From Treponema vincentii (GTDB lineage: Bacteria; Spirochaetota; Spirochaetia; Treponematales; Treponemataceae), in assembly GCF_010365865.1 (NCBI RefSeq), contig NZ_CP048020.1:558001-622000 (forward strand): 64,000 nucleotides of DNA. Direction: 5' to 3'. Positions 16,653-25,240 of this stretch are shown one piece after another. Numbering within the stretch: the stretch's first letter is position 1; each line of letters opens with the position of its first letter. The notes below the pieces were generated by a model. It had not been told where the DNA came from and searched no databases. It saw only the letters and a list, made by a program, of their open reading frames with translations. The translations under genes and the position numbers were made by a program.

Positions 16653-17471
16653 TTAAGGGTAGATTTTGCGCTGTTGATTAAAATATTGGGTCAATCGTAT
16701 TTTATATGCAAGCGGTACGGTCGAGGCATTATACGCCATCGCTACTGCAATAAGGTCTTTTCGTTTTTCGACTAATTCCGCTCTGATGATTTTACCGCGT
16801 AACCCAACAATGACAGTAGGATCGTCAAAATCAAATTTTAGCACACAATCTTTATTGAGTAGGAATGGGGCAATCCCCGCCATAATAAACTTTGCGCCGG
16901 AAAATGAAATATCTCGCACGATACAACGCCGTGGAATGTTTTCGATGTAGACAATCGTCTCTTTTTTGGTCAGCGAGAGCTTTCGCATTGCCTCCGCATT
17001 TAATTCGATACGTTCATTGCCGCGTTTGGTTGTATTCGCTTTTGCATCGACGAGGAGCCCTAATTTTTCAATTAGGTCATCAGGAGCGCGCTGCGTGTAT
17101 TCAATACTAAGTAAGAGTAAATCGGGTGTCACGGTATACGGAGTACAACTTACAACTTTCCCGGAAACAAAAAACGAAAGATCGCTTTTTCCGTTTGTTT
17201 GCGAAAAAGAGAACCACAGAGAGACAGCCGTAGAACCTTCGCATATTTTTTCATATATTCCGCAGTGCTGTGGTACGATGACCTTTGCTCCTATCATCGA
17301 AGAAGAGTTGATGACGCATGGCCATGGCCCTCCTTCGGATCCGACGCAGCGTATCGACGACTGCTGTGCATTAAGATTCATCGCTTGGATAACTTCTTTC
17401 GTAAAAGTTATTTCTGCCTTTTGGAAAAAATCGTAGTATTTATTGACCTGTTGGCTCGTCAGGAAACCCAT
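16653..17471 (-). CDS. PilZ-domain protein (cyclic-di-GMP receptor)
   Basis: 272 aa. C-terminal PilZ domain with both ligand motifs: Arg150-x-x-x-Arg154 (RGNER) and Asp187-x-Ser-x-x-Gly192 (DISFSG). The N-terminal ~140 residues form a YcgR-N-like flanking domain. Treponemes have such proteins coupling c-di-GMP to motility and virulence. It runs in the same direction as the TPR gene 51 bp downstream. No clear Shine-Dalgarno precedes the ATG at 17471. The exact output is unknown. Confidence 0.85.
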   Translation of the reverse strand: MGFLTSQQVNKYYDFFQKAEITFTKEVIQAMNLNAQQSSIRCVGSEGGPWPCVINSSSMIGAKVIVPQHCGIYEKICEGSTAVSLWFSFSQTNGKSDLSFFVSGKVVSCTPYTVTPDLLLLSIEYTQRAPDDLIEKLGLLVDAKANTTKRGNERIELNAEAMRKLSLTKKETIVYIENIPRRCIVRDISFSGAKFIMAGIAPFLLNKDCVLKFDFDDPTVIVGLRGKIIRAELVEKRKDLIAVAMAYNASTVPLAYKIRLTQYFNQQRKIYP

Positions 17472-17534
17472 ATTTATAATAATAAATTTATTTTGTTAAA
17501 AGGTCAAGGTGAGAATGAGCAGCTGTTCGGTTAG

Positions 17535-17819
17535 GAACCCATCGGGCAGCCGCTTTTAATGCGCCTTGACGATGCAAAAGAAAATCTGCTGTACACAATG
17601 CAGGCACTGCAGACCGATACGAAACACCGGTTCGCCTGGCTGACTCGAAGCATTGAAGGGGCAAACCCACAGGAAATACTCAACAGAGGGTATTCTATCG
17701 TTTACAACCGGCAGGCAGAGCTCGTACCTCGCCGCGCGCAGGATGCGGCAGCGGCGCGTGATCTTCGTATTAGGCTTGCCGACGGCGAAATCGAAGTCTC
17801 CATCGGTAATACCCGTTGA
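17535..17819 (+). pseudogene. xseA: 3' fragment of exodeoxyribonuclease VII large subunit
   Basis: An in-frame stop at 17532 precedes ~94 codons that match only the C-terminal end of XseA: a helix (DAKENLLYTMQALQ), then NPQEILNRGYSIVYN and LRIRLADGEIEVSIG, the typical end of the family. A full XseA is ~400 aa, so about three quarters is absent. Its possible first Met (17559) has no convincing ribosome-binding site. The small-subunit gene xseB, normally adjacent, is not visible. This is a decay or rearrangement remnant between the PilZ and DUF4261 genes. Confidence 0.75.
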
Positions 17820-17970
17820 TGCCGCTGAAATGGCGCAGCTGAAAGACATTGACAACCGTGCAACGAAAATGCGAATTGAACAACATTATAGATTGACACT
17901 TTGTTCGGTTGTTCAATATATATGTAGAATTGTATTGAGAAAAAATTATAATAGTAAAAAAGGAGATATC

Positions 17971-18765
17971 ATGGGAATCTTAAATAATGCATTCAACAAG
18001 AAAGATAAAAAAAAGGAAGTTAAAGCACCGCTTATTTTATCTATGCCGATGTTTAAAGGCGATAGCGGGTATTCATTGGAGAAAGTTATCGAGGATTTAA
18101 AATCATATTGGGGACTTACGGTTGATCAGATAGAGGGCGATGATACTACCGCTTTATTCGAAATCGGCGAAGAACGTGTAGTCATTGCGTTGATGCCTGC
18201 GCCGATACCCGCTGAGGAATTTGAATCCATGTACAGCTATTCTTACCTTTGGAAAGATGCGGAGAAAGAGATAAAAGAACATACACAGCATGCAATAGTC
18301 TCACTTTTAGCCGGCAATACCTCGGCAGTGGAAAGGTACTCTCTATTAACTAAAGTGAATGCTTCTATTTTGAGAACGTGTGAAACGGCAATAGGGGTAT
18401 ATCAAGGCTCATCGACACTGTTACTCCCAAAAAAGCTTTATCTTGATTTTGCTCATTTTTTATTGGAGGATATGTTACCGATTCAGCTGTGGGTGTATAT
18501 CGGGATTATCAATGGCGATGAGAAAAGCAGTGTTTATACGTATGGGATGAAAGAGTTCGGTAAATCCGAGATAGAAATAATCGATGCAGATATGAAAGGC
18601 AGTGAAGTATATGATTTTCTATTATCTGTCCTTGAGTATGTTTTACAGCAAGATGTAACGCTGCACCACGGAGAAACCATAGGATTTACCGAAGAACAGA
18701 AAATTAAAATCACAGAATCGGAAGCAATTTATTTGGAGGGCACATCATTAAAAATAGAATTATAG
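17971..18765 (+). CDS. DUF4261-domain protein
   Basis: 264 aa from the ATG at 17971 (AGGAG 5 nt upstream); the frame is open further 5' but the ribosome-binding site decides. A basic start (NKKDKKKEVK) is followed by PLILSMPMFKGD..., a LWKDAEKEIKEHTQHAIV helix and a C-terminal IEIIDADM...HHGETIGFTEEQKIKIT part, the layout of DUF4261. Members often occur in toxin-immunity or effector-linked settings, but no toxin gene is next to it. Probably cytoplasmic; function unknown. Confidence 0.75.
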   Translation: MGILNNAFNKKDKKKEVKAPLILSMPMFKGDSGYSLEKVIEDLKSYWGLTVDQIEGDDTTALFEIGEERVVIALMPAPIPAEEFESMYSYSYLWKDAEKEIKEHTQHAIVSLLAGNTSAVERYSLLTKVNASILRTCETAIGVYQGSSTLLLPKKLYLDFAHFLLEDMLPIQLWVYIGIINGDEKSSVYTYGMKEFGKSEIEIIDADMKGSEVYDFLLSVLEYVLQQDVTLHHGETIGFTEEQKIKITESEAIYLEGTSLKIEL

Positions 18766-18824
18766 ATTACTGTATTTCTTTCTGTCCGGTAATCAACATA
18801 GAGAAGCCTTTGTGTGTTCTTCCC

Positions 18825-18950
18825 CTACTTTAAAGTAATATCGCCGTAATAGCCGACCTCACGGCCAATCTGTGTAATCGAAAGTCCAAAAACTGAAAGC
18901 CTACCGGCTTTTTCTGTAAGGGAATTATTCGTTATATCCGCTAAAGCGGA
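18825..18950 (-). pseudogene. Possible C-terminal gene remnant
   Basis: A 41-codon frame without start codon, between a TAA at 18951 and a TAG at 18825, reads SALADITNNSLTEKAGRLSV and then FGLSITQIGREVGYYGDI. The regular alternation looks like real protein. I cannot name it. The rest of the gap (18766-19092) has no gene; 19000-19092 is the AraC leader. Confidence 0.3.
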
Positions 18951-19092
18951 TTACGAAACAGTTTTTAGACTGTTTCCTTAGATTTAGATGCCGTCCAGAG
19001 GCGGTTAAGGGACGGCGGGTATGAAAACCTCCGCATGAATAACGTAAGCATTTCGGAATGCAAAGATGTGGTTTGAAGCATGAGGAAAATAA

Positions 19093-19989
19093 ATGAATAA
19101 AACTGCCGAATATAAAACAGCCGTGATACAATTGTATAAGGGCGTTAATCTTGAATTTTATGATACCGAAACCGATGAAGTATATTTTCTTCGCGGAAAA
19201 CCGCGTAATGTATTTAGAATCGATTATTGCAAACAAGGTATTTTGGAAGGTGAATTTGAAAATAAATCTTTTTCATATTTAGGCGAAAAAGAAGCGGCAA
19301 TTAATTACGAAAAACTTGCACTGTTAAAAACATATTTTCCACTGAGAATTTACAAAGGAGTAAGCATTTTATTTTTTCTCGATGAACTGGATGAAAAATT
19401 TACCGCCGTAACGGAAATCTTTGATATCGATATTAATAAGATTTGTACAAAATTGGATTTAAAAAACGGATGGTATAAACTGAAACCGGAATCGGAAATT
19501 ACAAAAATTTTAGATGCGTTATATGTAAACACGGATATGTACGATCATATTTATTTTCAAATTAAAATACTCGAAATTCTTCATTATTTGAACAGGCTTG
19601 GCCTATCGGCATACCGGACGGCAGAATTTTTTTCAGGCTATAATATCAATAAGGTAAAAAAAATTCATGCCTTTATTGCCGATAACCTTGATAAGAGTAT
19701 TTCATTTCAACAGCTTGTAAAAACGGAAGGAATAAGTTACACGATTTTTCAAAAATTGTTCAGACAAATATACGGCGACAGTCCGTATTCCTATCTAAAA
19801 AAATATAAACTAAAAACGGGAGCGTTTTATATTTCTTCTACAAACAAAAAAATAGCGGAGATAGCGGCTGATTTGGGTTATGCAAATGCGAGTAAATTCT
19901 CCGATGCCTTTAAGTCCATATACGGGCAAACACCGCTGCAGTACAGAAACACCCTTACGAACCCTGCTAAAAACGATAAAAATTCATAG
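19093..19989 (+). CDS. AraC-family transcriptional regulator
   Basis: 298 aa. The last ~100 residues form the AraC double helix-turn-helix: KIHAFIADNLDKSISFQQLV, then ISYTIFQKLFRQIYGDSPYSY and IAEIAADLGYANASKFSDAF with IYGQTPLQYR at the end. The N-terminal ~190 residues (YFLRGKPRNVFRIDYCKQG) form a ligand-sensing domain like those of PchR/YbtA-type regulators of siderophore systems. GAGGAAAA precedes the ATG. It stands 138 bp before the importer operon on the same strand and is probably its regulator. Confidence 0.88.
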   Translation: MNKTAEYKTAVIQLYKGVNLEFYDTETDEVYFLRGKPRNVFRIDYCKQGILEGEFENKSFSYLGEKEAAINYEKLALLKTYFPLRIYKGVSILFFLDELDEKFTAVTEIFDIDINKICTKLDLKNGWYKLKPESEITKILDALYVNTDMYDHIYFQIKILEILHYLNRLGLSAYRTAEFFSGYNINKVKKIHAFIADNLDKSISFQQLVKTEGISYTIFQKLFRQIYGDSPYSYLKKYKLKTGAFYISSTNKKIAEIAADLGYANASKFSDAFKSIYGQTPLQYRNTLTNPAKNDKNS

Positions 19990-20127
19990 AATCTTCAAAA
20001 GTATTTTCCAAAAAAAATATCAAAATGGAGTATTTTCGCCCAAAATGGAGTGGAAAGAAAAATCATTTTGCGTATAGTAAGTTGAAACTAACTTCTATTT
20101 ATATATTTTAAGGACGGTATAACTTCT

Positions 20128-21675
20128 ATGAAACGCTTGCTATTGGGGATTCTTTCAATTGTGCTGCTAATCTCATGTACGGTAAAAAGCGAAACACCCA
20201 CGGATACAGAACAGACCGTGCTGAAAATAGGCGCCATAAAGGATTTTAAACGGTCGCTTGAAGGCTCGACGTTGGTATTTGATACGCTTTTGCAAATGAC
20301 ACTCGATTACAAACCGCTTCCCAATATCATTACCGAATGGACGCGGAACGATACGGCAACGGAATACCATCTTACCATACGGGATGATATTCTTTTTTCC
20401 GATGGAACTCCGCTTACCGCGCAAACCGTAAAATGGGATATCGAAAACGTTGCGCCGATAACGTACTGCGTATTTTCATCCCTGTTGAAAGAGGTCAGCA
20501 TAACGGATACGACGCATTTAAAAATCAGCTTGACTGCTCCGTATTATTTTCTGCCGCAGGATCTTGCGTTAGTAACGGCGATAAAAGAAAACGGAGTTGA
20601 TGAGGCGTTAAACATTACCGATTTTATCGGAACCGGCGCATATATTTTGAAAGAATACGACGAAGGTCAGTCGGCTTCTTTGATAAAGAATGAGAACTAC
20701 TGGAATAAAGCGGCAGCGCCTTCAATTCCGCAAGTAGAGTGGCTTGTAATCACCGACGACAATGCACGGAATTCGGCTCTTTCGTCAGGGCAAATCGACG
20801 TGCTTGGCATAAGTGAGCATTATCTTTCGATACAGTATCCGTTAATCGATGATTTAATAAAGGCAAAAAAGATGAGCTTTTTTGAAGAACCGAAAGACGC
20901 TTTTACTTCACTTATGACTATCAGCTTTAATTGGAAAGAAGGTTTTTGCAGCGATAAAGCGTTGCGCGAAGCGCTGGAATACGGAATAAACCGACAGGCG
21001 CTCGTTGATACCGTTTTTTTCGGCATACCTCAGGCATCGGGACATCAATTTAACCCTGCATTTACCGATAGACCTCAAAACGAAAAACCATATACCTATA
21101 ATCCGGAGTTTTCAAAGACGCTGCTTGCCGAAGCGGGTTATCGGGACAGCGATAACGACGGTGTACTCGAAAAAGACGGAAAAAAAGTTTCGTTAAAATT
21201 TTTAATTTCTTCAAAAGAAGATTACCAACGCGATTTGGCCGTTTTTATAAAATCGGAATTGCATAAACTCAGAATAGATTGCGAAATTATTCAGGTTACC
21301 GGTGAAGCAATGAGGGAGCATTTTAAAACCGGCAATTATGACTTGGCTGTTTCTCATCCGTGGTATGAACCGATCATCGGTACCGTAACCTATTTTGGAT
21401 TTGATGATAATTATACCGACTACGGATTAAGCTATGCCATTAATGCAAAGTCTGTGGAAGCGGCGCGCGCTTTGGTCGAATCGGCAACCGAAGAACAAAT
21501 TAAAACCTACGCGGGAGCATTATGGCAAGAACAATACGAGCAGTGCGTAACCCTACCGTTATGTACCAGTTCCCGCATGGCAATTTTTAATCCGCGTTTT
21601 GAAGGCTTCCGGTTTAACGGGAACGTATACCGCATCGATTTAAGCGGCGTCAAACTCCGTACCGAAAAACGGTAG
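20128..21675 (+). CDS. Family-5 substrate-binding lipoprotein (NikA/OppA type)
   Basis: 515 aa. Signal peptide with lipobox VLLISC (Cys17), then an SBP_bac_5 protein: LRDDILFSDGTPLTA-like signature (DDILFSDGTPLTAQTVKWDI), FIGTGAYILKEYDEG, ALREALEYGINRQALVD and YNPEFSKTLLAEAGY. Binds a peptide, nickel or metallophore complex outside the inner membrane and passes it to the permeases encoded just downstream. The spacing to DGTPLTA..VKWDIENV resembles NikA. The ligand cannot be read from sequence; the AraC gene and exporters point to metal supply. Confidence 0.88.
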   Translation: MKRLLLGILSIVLLISCTVKSETPTDTEQTVLKIGAIKDFKRSLEGSTLVFDTLLQMTLDYKPLPNIITEWTRNDTATEYHLTIRDDILFSDGTPLTAQTVKWDIENVAPITYCVFSSLLKEVSITDTTHLKISLTAPYYFLPQDLALVTAIKENGVDEALNITDFIGTGAYILKEYDEGQSASLIKNENYWNKAAAPSIPQVEWLVITDDNARNSALSSGQIDVLGISEHYLSIQYPLIDDLIKAKKMSFFEEPKDAFTSLMTISFNWKEGFCSDKALREALEYGINRQALVDTVFFGIPQASGHQFNPAFTDRPQNEKPYTYNPEFSKTLLAEAGYRDSDNDGVLEKDGKKVSLKFLISSKEDYQRDLAVFIKSELHKLRIDCEIIQVTGEAMREHFKTGNYDLAVSHPWYEPIIGTVTYFGFDDNYTDYGLSYAINAKSVEAARALVESATEEQIKTYAGALWQEQYEQCVTLPLCTSSRMAIFNPRFEGFRFNGNVYRIDLSGVKLRTEKR

Positions 21676-21826
21676 TGGTGCAGCGCTGCCGATTGGAAAA
21701 TGCAGGAGCATCTCTAAAAGCACTGATTTGCATGTCCGTGTTAGCGAATATGATGATTACTTTCTTACAGGATAAGCGATAAACTTATAGTTTTTGAAAG
21801 ATGCTCACAAAAGGAAAAAACGTTTT

Positions 21827-22771
21827 ATGAGTCCGTTACATGTATTTATCAGAAAATTAATTATGATTATACCGACGGTACTGTTGCTGTCTTTTTTAAG
21901 TTTTTCCGTAATTTATTTTGCGCCTGGCAGCGCAGAAAAGTTGTTGCTGAATGCAAAAAATGCACGAGGTTTTATAAACGACAAAACAGTAGACGTATAC
22001 GGCAAAAAGCTCGGGCTCAATAAACCGTTCAGCAGGCTGTATGCGCACTGGTTATGCAGTTTATTAAAAGGAGATCTCGGTACATCGTATTTGACAAATA
22101 AACCGGTTTCCGGCATTTTTATAAAACGTTTTTCGGTTACTTTTAAACTCGCATTGTTAAGCCTGCTGATTTATTCGGCATTGGGTATTCCAATCGGAGT
22201 GCTTGCATCGGTAAAAGAAAATATACTGTGCCGTTTCTTTTTGCAGCGGTGGCGTATCATTTGTATGTCGATACCGTCATTTTGGATTGCCGTTATTTTG
22301 GTTTGGTTTATTGCGAATTATATTCCTGTTATTCCTACAATAGGTTATCACGGAATAAAAAGTTTAATAGTTCCTGCTTTTTTACTGGGCGTTATGTCGT
22401 TTTCCAATTTAACCTGCGTTATTCAAAGTAAAACTCAAGCGGTATTAAGTAAGTCGTTTATCATCTTAGCGGGAGCGCTCGGCATTCCGCAAAAGATCAT
22501 TTTTATAAGGCACGTGCTTAAAAATATCGCAGCCCCTGCAATTGCAGTAGCCTGCATCGATTTTAGCGGATTTATCGGCGGGGCAATTTTAATCGAAAAT
22601 ATCTTTTCTATTCCCGGTTTGGGGCTGATGCTTGCCGAAGCGCTCAATGTAAAAGATTACCCCGTTATCGCAGGAACACTTTTTTTGTTGGGACTTTTTA
22701 TCAATCTTTTAAACTTCTTTGCAGAGATGGTATATCTTATAATCGACAGACGAGGTATTTATGAAAACTAA
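21827..22771 (+). CDS. ABC importer permease (NikB/DppB type)
   Basis: 314 aa from ATG 21827 (AAAGGA 11 nt before); a TTG 33 bp upstream would add a charged, unlikely start. Six membrane segments are visible; the first is IIPTVLLLSFLSFSVIYFAP, and an extracytoplasmic loop has GLNKPFSRLYAHWLCSLLKG followed by DLGTSY, typical of DppB/NikB. The ATPase contact (EAA) loop is AGALGIPQKIIFIRHVLKN. It overlaps the next gene by 11 bp. Confidence 0.9.
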   Translation: MSPLHVFIRKLIMIIPTVLLLSFLSFSVIYFAPGSAEKLLLNAKNARGFINDKTVDVYGKKLGLNKPFSRLYAHWLCSLLKGDLGTSYLTNKPVSGIFIKRFSVTFKLALLSLLIYSALGIPIGVLASVKENILCRFFLQRWRIICMSIPSFWIAVILVWFIANYIPVIPTIGYHGIKSLIVPAFLLGVMSFSNLTCVIQSKTQAVLSKSFIILAGALGIPQKIIFIRHVLKNIAAPAIAVACIDFSGFIGGAILIENIFSIPGLGLMLAEALNVKDYPVIAGTLFLLGLFINLLNFFAEMVYLIIDRRGIYEN

Positions 22772-23591
22772 AAAGAATTGCAAAGTTCGTATTATCGTCT
22801 ATTCGATATTGAGCTTTGCCGTTCTTACGGCAGTGGTATTATCCGATATTGCAGCTGCTCCGGAAATACATGCCTCATTGGAACACAGATTTTTGCCGCC
22901 GTCGATACGGCATCTATTCGGTACGGATGATTTCGGTCGGGATGTTTTTTTAAGGACGCTGCAAGGGTTCAAATACACTTTTTTTATTGCGCTCACTGCT
23001 CAGGTTTTCAGTTTTTTATTAGGTGGGATAATCGGCCTTTTTGCAGGATATTACGGCGGACTGTTCGACGAAATACTGTATTATCTTTGCAATATCATTC
23101 TATCGTTTCCAATGATTGCCGCCGTTATCTTTTTCTCCGCTGTTTTCGGAAATTCCGTTTTTATTTTAATCGTCTTATCGATTGTTTTCGGTATGATATT
23201 TAATATAAAGGTAGTCAGAAGCGAAATAATGATACTGAAGCACAGCGATTTTGTTACGGGATTAAAAATTATCGGCGCTTCCGATTTGTTTATCGTAACG
23301 AGGCATCTTTTAAAGCCTGCGTTTATGCTACTCTTACCGACGTTTCCGCTCATCTTGGGGCACATCATTATCGGCATTTCCGCATATTCATTTTTGGGTT
23401 TCGGTGTGCAGCCGCCTCATCCTGAAATAGGCTTGATGTTAAAAGAATCCATTCGGTTTATCAATTATGCGCCGTGGCTGATGGTTTGTCCGGGATTATT
23501 TCAATTCTCTGTTATCCTCATCTTTGCCGATTTATCCGAAGCCGTTCAAAATTTTATGCAGTACGCACGGGATGTCAGGAGAAAGATATGA
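22761..23591 (+). CDS. ABC importer permease (NikC/DppC type)
   Basis: 276 aa. The N-terminal region has RHLFGTDDFGRDVFLRTLQG, the characteristic DppC/NikC motif, followed by five or six membrane segments. The EAA loop is GLKIIGASDLFIVTRHLLKP, which contacts the ATPase. FLGFGVQPPHPEIGLMLKE near the end is also typical. Forms the channel with the preceding permease. Starts within the previous gene and overlaps the next ATPase by 4 bp. Confidence 0.9.
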   Translation: MKTKKNCKVRIIVYSILSFAVLTAVVLSDIAAAPEIHASLEHRFLPPSIRHLFGTDDFGRDVFLRTLQGFKYTFFIALTAQVFSFLLGGIIGLFAGYYGGLFDEILYYLCNIILSFPMIAAVIFFSAVFGNSVFILIVLSIVFGMIFNIKVVRSEIMILKHSDFVTGLKIIGASDLFIVTRHLLKPAFMLLLPTFPLILGHIIIGISAYSFLGFGVQPPHPEIGLMLKESIRFINYAPWLMVCPGLFQFSVILIFADLSEAVQNFMQYARDVRRKI

Positions 23592-24373
23592 CGGATACCG
23601 TTTTAAGCATACGTGCGCTGACAGTCGATTTTGTAGTCGGAGAAGAAAAAAAACGGATTATAAAAAATATTTCTTTAACTGTTAAAAATGAAATATTTGC
23701 GATTATGGGAGAAACAGGCAGCGGTAAGTCTGTTTTTGCAGCAAGCATTCTGGGGATGCTGCCTTCAAATGCAATAATCGAAGGTAGCATTTTTTATAAA
23801 GGTAAAGCGATTTCCGGTTTAACGGAAAAGGAATATAACACCATTCGCGGAAAAGAAATAGCATTGGTGCCGCAAATTTCTGCGGACTCTTTAAACCCGC
23901 TGTTAAAGATTAAAAGTCAACTTGCCGTACCGATTACGGTTCATAAAATTTGTAAAACGGCGGATGAAGTATATTCCCGTTCTTGTGCATTACTGAAAAG
24001 TGTGTCGCTTAATCGGGATGTATTAAATCTATATCCGTTTCAATTAAGCGGCGGGATGCAGCACCGCGTTTTAACTGCGCTCGGCCTTTCGTGTAAACCT
24101 TCCGTACTGATTCTTGACGAACCGACCCGCGGAATGGATATGATGTTGCGCAACGAATACGCTGCGCTGATTAAGTCGATTTACGATACGGAGCATATTG
24201 CAATTATTTTTATAACGCATGATTTGGAACTTGCGCATAAACTTTCTCACCGCTGCGCGCTTATGTATAACGGGGCAATTGTAGAAGAAGGAGAAACGCA
24301 ATCGGTATTCAAAGACCGCCGCTCTTCTTATTTTCGTTCTTTGATGGCAGCGATGCCGCAAAATCTTATGTGA
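23588..24373 (+). CDS. ABC importer ATPase (DppD/NikD type)
   Basis: 261 aa from MTDTVLSIRALTV, overlapping the upstream stop (ATGA). Walker A GETGSGKSVFA, Q-loop LVPQISADSLNP, signature LSGGMQHRV, Walker B VLILDEPTRGMD, switch His FITHDLELAHKL. LSGGMQHRV differs slightly from the LSGGMRQRV usual for DppD. No C-terminal oligopeptide-transporter extension of the long type is present. Energises import with the partner encoded next. Confidence 0.92.
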   Translation: MTDTVLSIRALTVDFVVGEEKKRIIKNISLTVKNEIFAIMGETGSGKSVFAASILGMLPSNAIIEGSIFYKGKAISGLTEKEYNTIRGKEIALVPQISADSLNPLLKIKSQLAVPITVHKICKTADEVYSRSCALLKSVSLNRDVLNLYPFQLSGGMQHRVLTALGLSCKPSVLILDEPTRGMDMMLRNEYAALIKSIYDTEHIAIIFITHDLELAHKLSHRCALMYNGAIVEEGETQSVFKDRRSSYFRSLMAAMPQNLM

Positions 24374-24383
24374 AGGCGATAGT

Positions 24384-25163
24384 ATGGAATATATTCTCCA
24401 ATGCAGCGCTCTTTCAAAATCATTCCGCAGCAATACAATACTTGGGGCGTCCGCTTCTATTTTAAAAAATATCGATTGCGGTATTGTACCCTTTTCCGTC
24501 ACCGGCATCACCGGAGAAAGCGGCTGCGGCAAAACGACACTTTCACGCTGTATTCTTAATTTGATAAAACCCGATAGCGGAATCGTTTTGATACACGGTA
24601 GGCCGGTTTGTGCATACGGCTGCAAAAAAGAATTTTTCCGCACCATACAAGCAGTGCAGCAAAATCCCGAATCGGCGCTGGATCCGGATTTTACGGTACG
24701 ACGCAGTTTGGAAGAAATGTATACGCTCCATAAGGAACGCTTTGCTTCAAAGCAGGTGTTTTTGAAGGAATTGGAATCGTTATGTAAAGATGCCGGAATT
24801 GCATACGACGAATTGGACAGACTTCCGTATTGTTTTTCAGGAGGTCAGCTACAGCGTATTTGCATTATCAGAGCGGTCATTATAAAACCGGAAATTCTGA
24901 TTCTTGACGAACCAACTTCGATGCTTGATGTTGCCGTTCAGGCGCAAATCTTGTCGCTACTCTCAAAGCTAAAAGAAAAGTATAAATTGACGTTAATTTT
25001 GATTTCGCATGATCTCAATGTAATCGAATATTTCTGCGATTATTTGATTGTTATGCGGGCAGGCAGCATTGTCGAATCGGGCGTATGCAAAGAAGTATTT
25101 GCTCATCCGGCACACGAGTATACGGCAGCTTTATTGAAAAGCAGAAACTTACATTTGAACTAA
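24384..25163 (+). CDS. ABC importer ATPase (DppF/NikE type)
   Basis: 259 aa. Walker A GESGCGKTTLS, Q-loop AVQQNPESALDPDF, signature FSGGQLQRICI, Walker B ILILDEPTSMLD, switch ISHDLNVIEYFCD and the C-terminal HPAHEYTAALL that marks oligopeptide/nickel ATPases. GAAGGCGA precedes the ATG. Closes the five-gene importer; a hairpin repeat lies directly after it, before the exporter genes. Confidence 0.92.
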   Translation: MEYILQCSALSKSFRSNTILGASASILKNIDCGIVPFSVTGITGESGCGKTTLSRCILNLIKPDSGIVLIHGRPVCAYGCKKEFFRTIQAVQQNPESALDPDFTVRRSLEEMYTLHKERFASKQVFLKELESLCKDAGIAYDELDRLPYCFSGGQLQRICIIRAVIIKPEILILDEPTSMLDVAVQAQILSLLSKLKEKYKLTLILISHDLNVIEYFCDYLIVMRAGSIVESGVCKEVFAHPAHEYTAALLKSRNLHLN

Positions 25164-25182
25164 AAAAAGTTCTATTGGGCAT

Positions 25183-25210
25183 CTCTAAAAACTCCGTTAG
25201 ATTTTTAGAG
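25183..25210. repeat. Dispersed hairpin repeat (9-bp perfect stem)
   Basis: CTCTAAAAA-CTCCGTTAGA-TTTTTAGAG between the importer and exporter genes. Its loop (CTCGGTTAGA-like) is almost identical to that of the 14223 copy, so the two share an origin and not merely a stem. Confidence 0.75.
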
Positions 25211-25240
25211 GTTCCCTATTGTAATTTGGAGAAAATAGTT

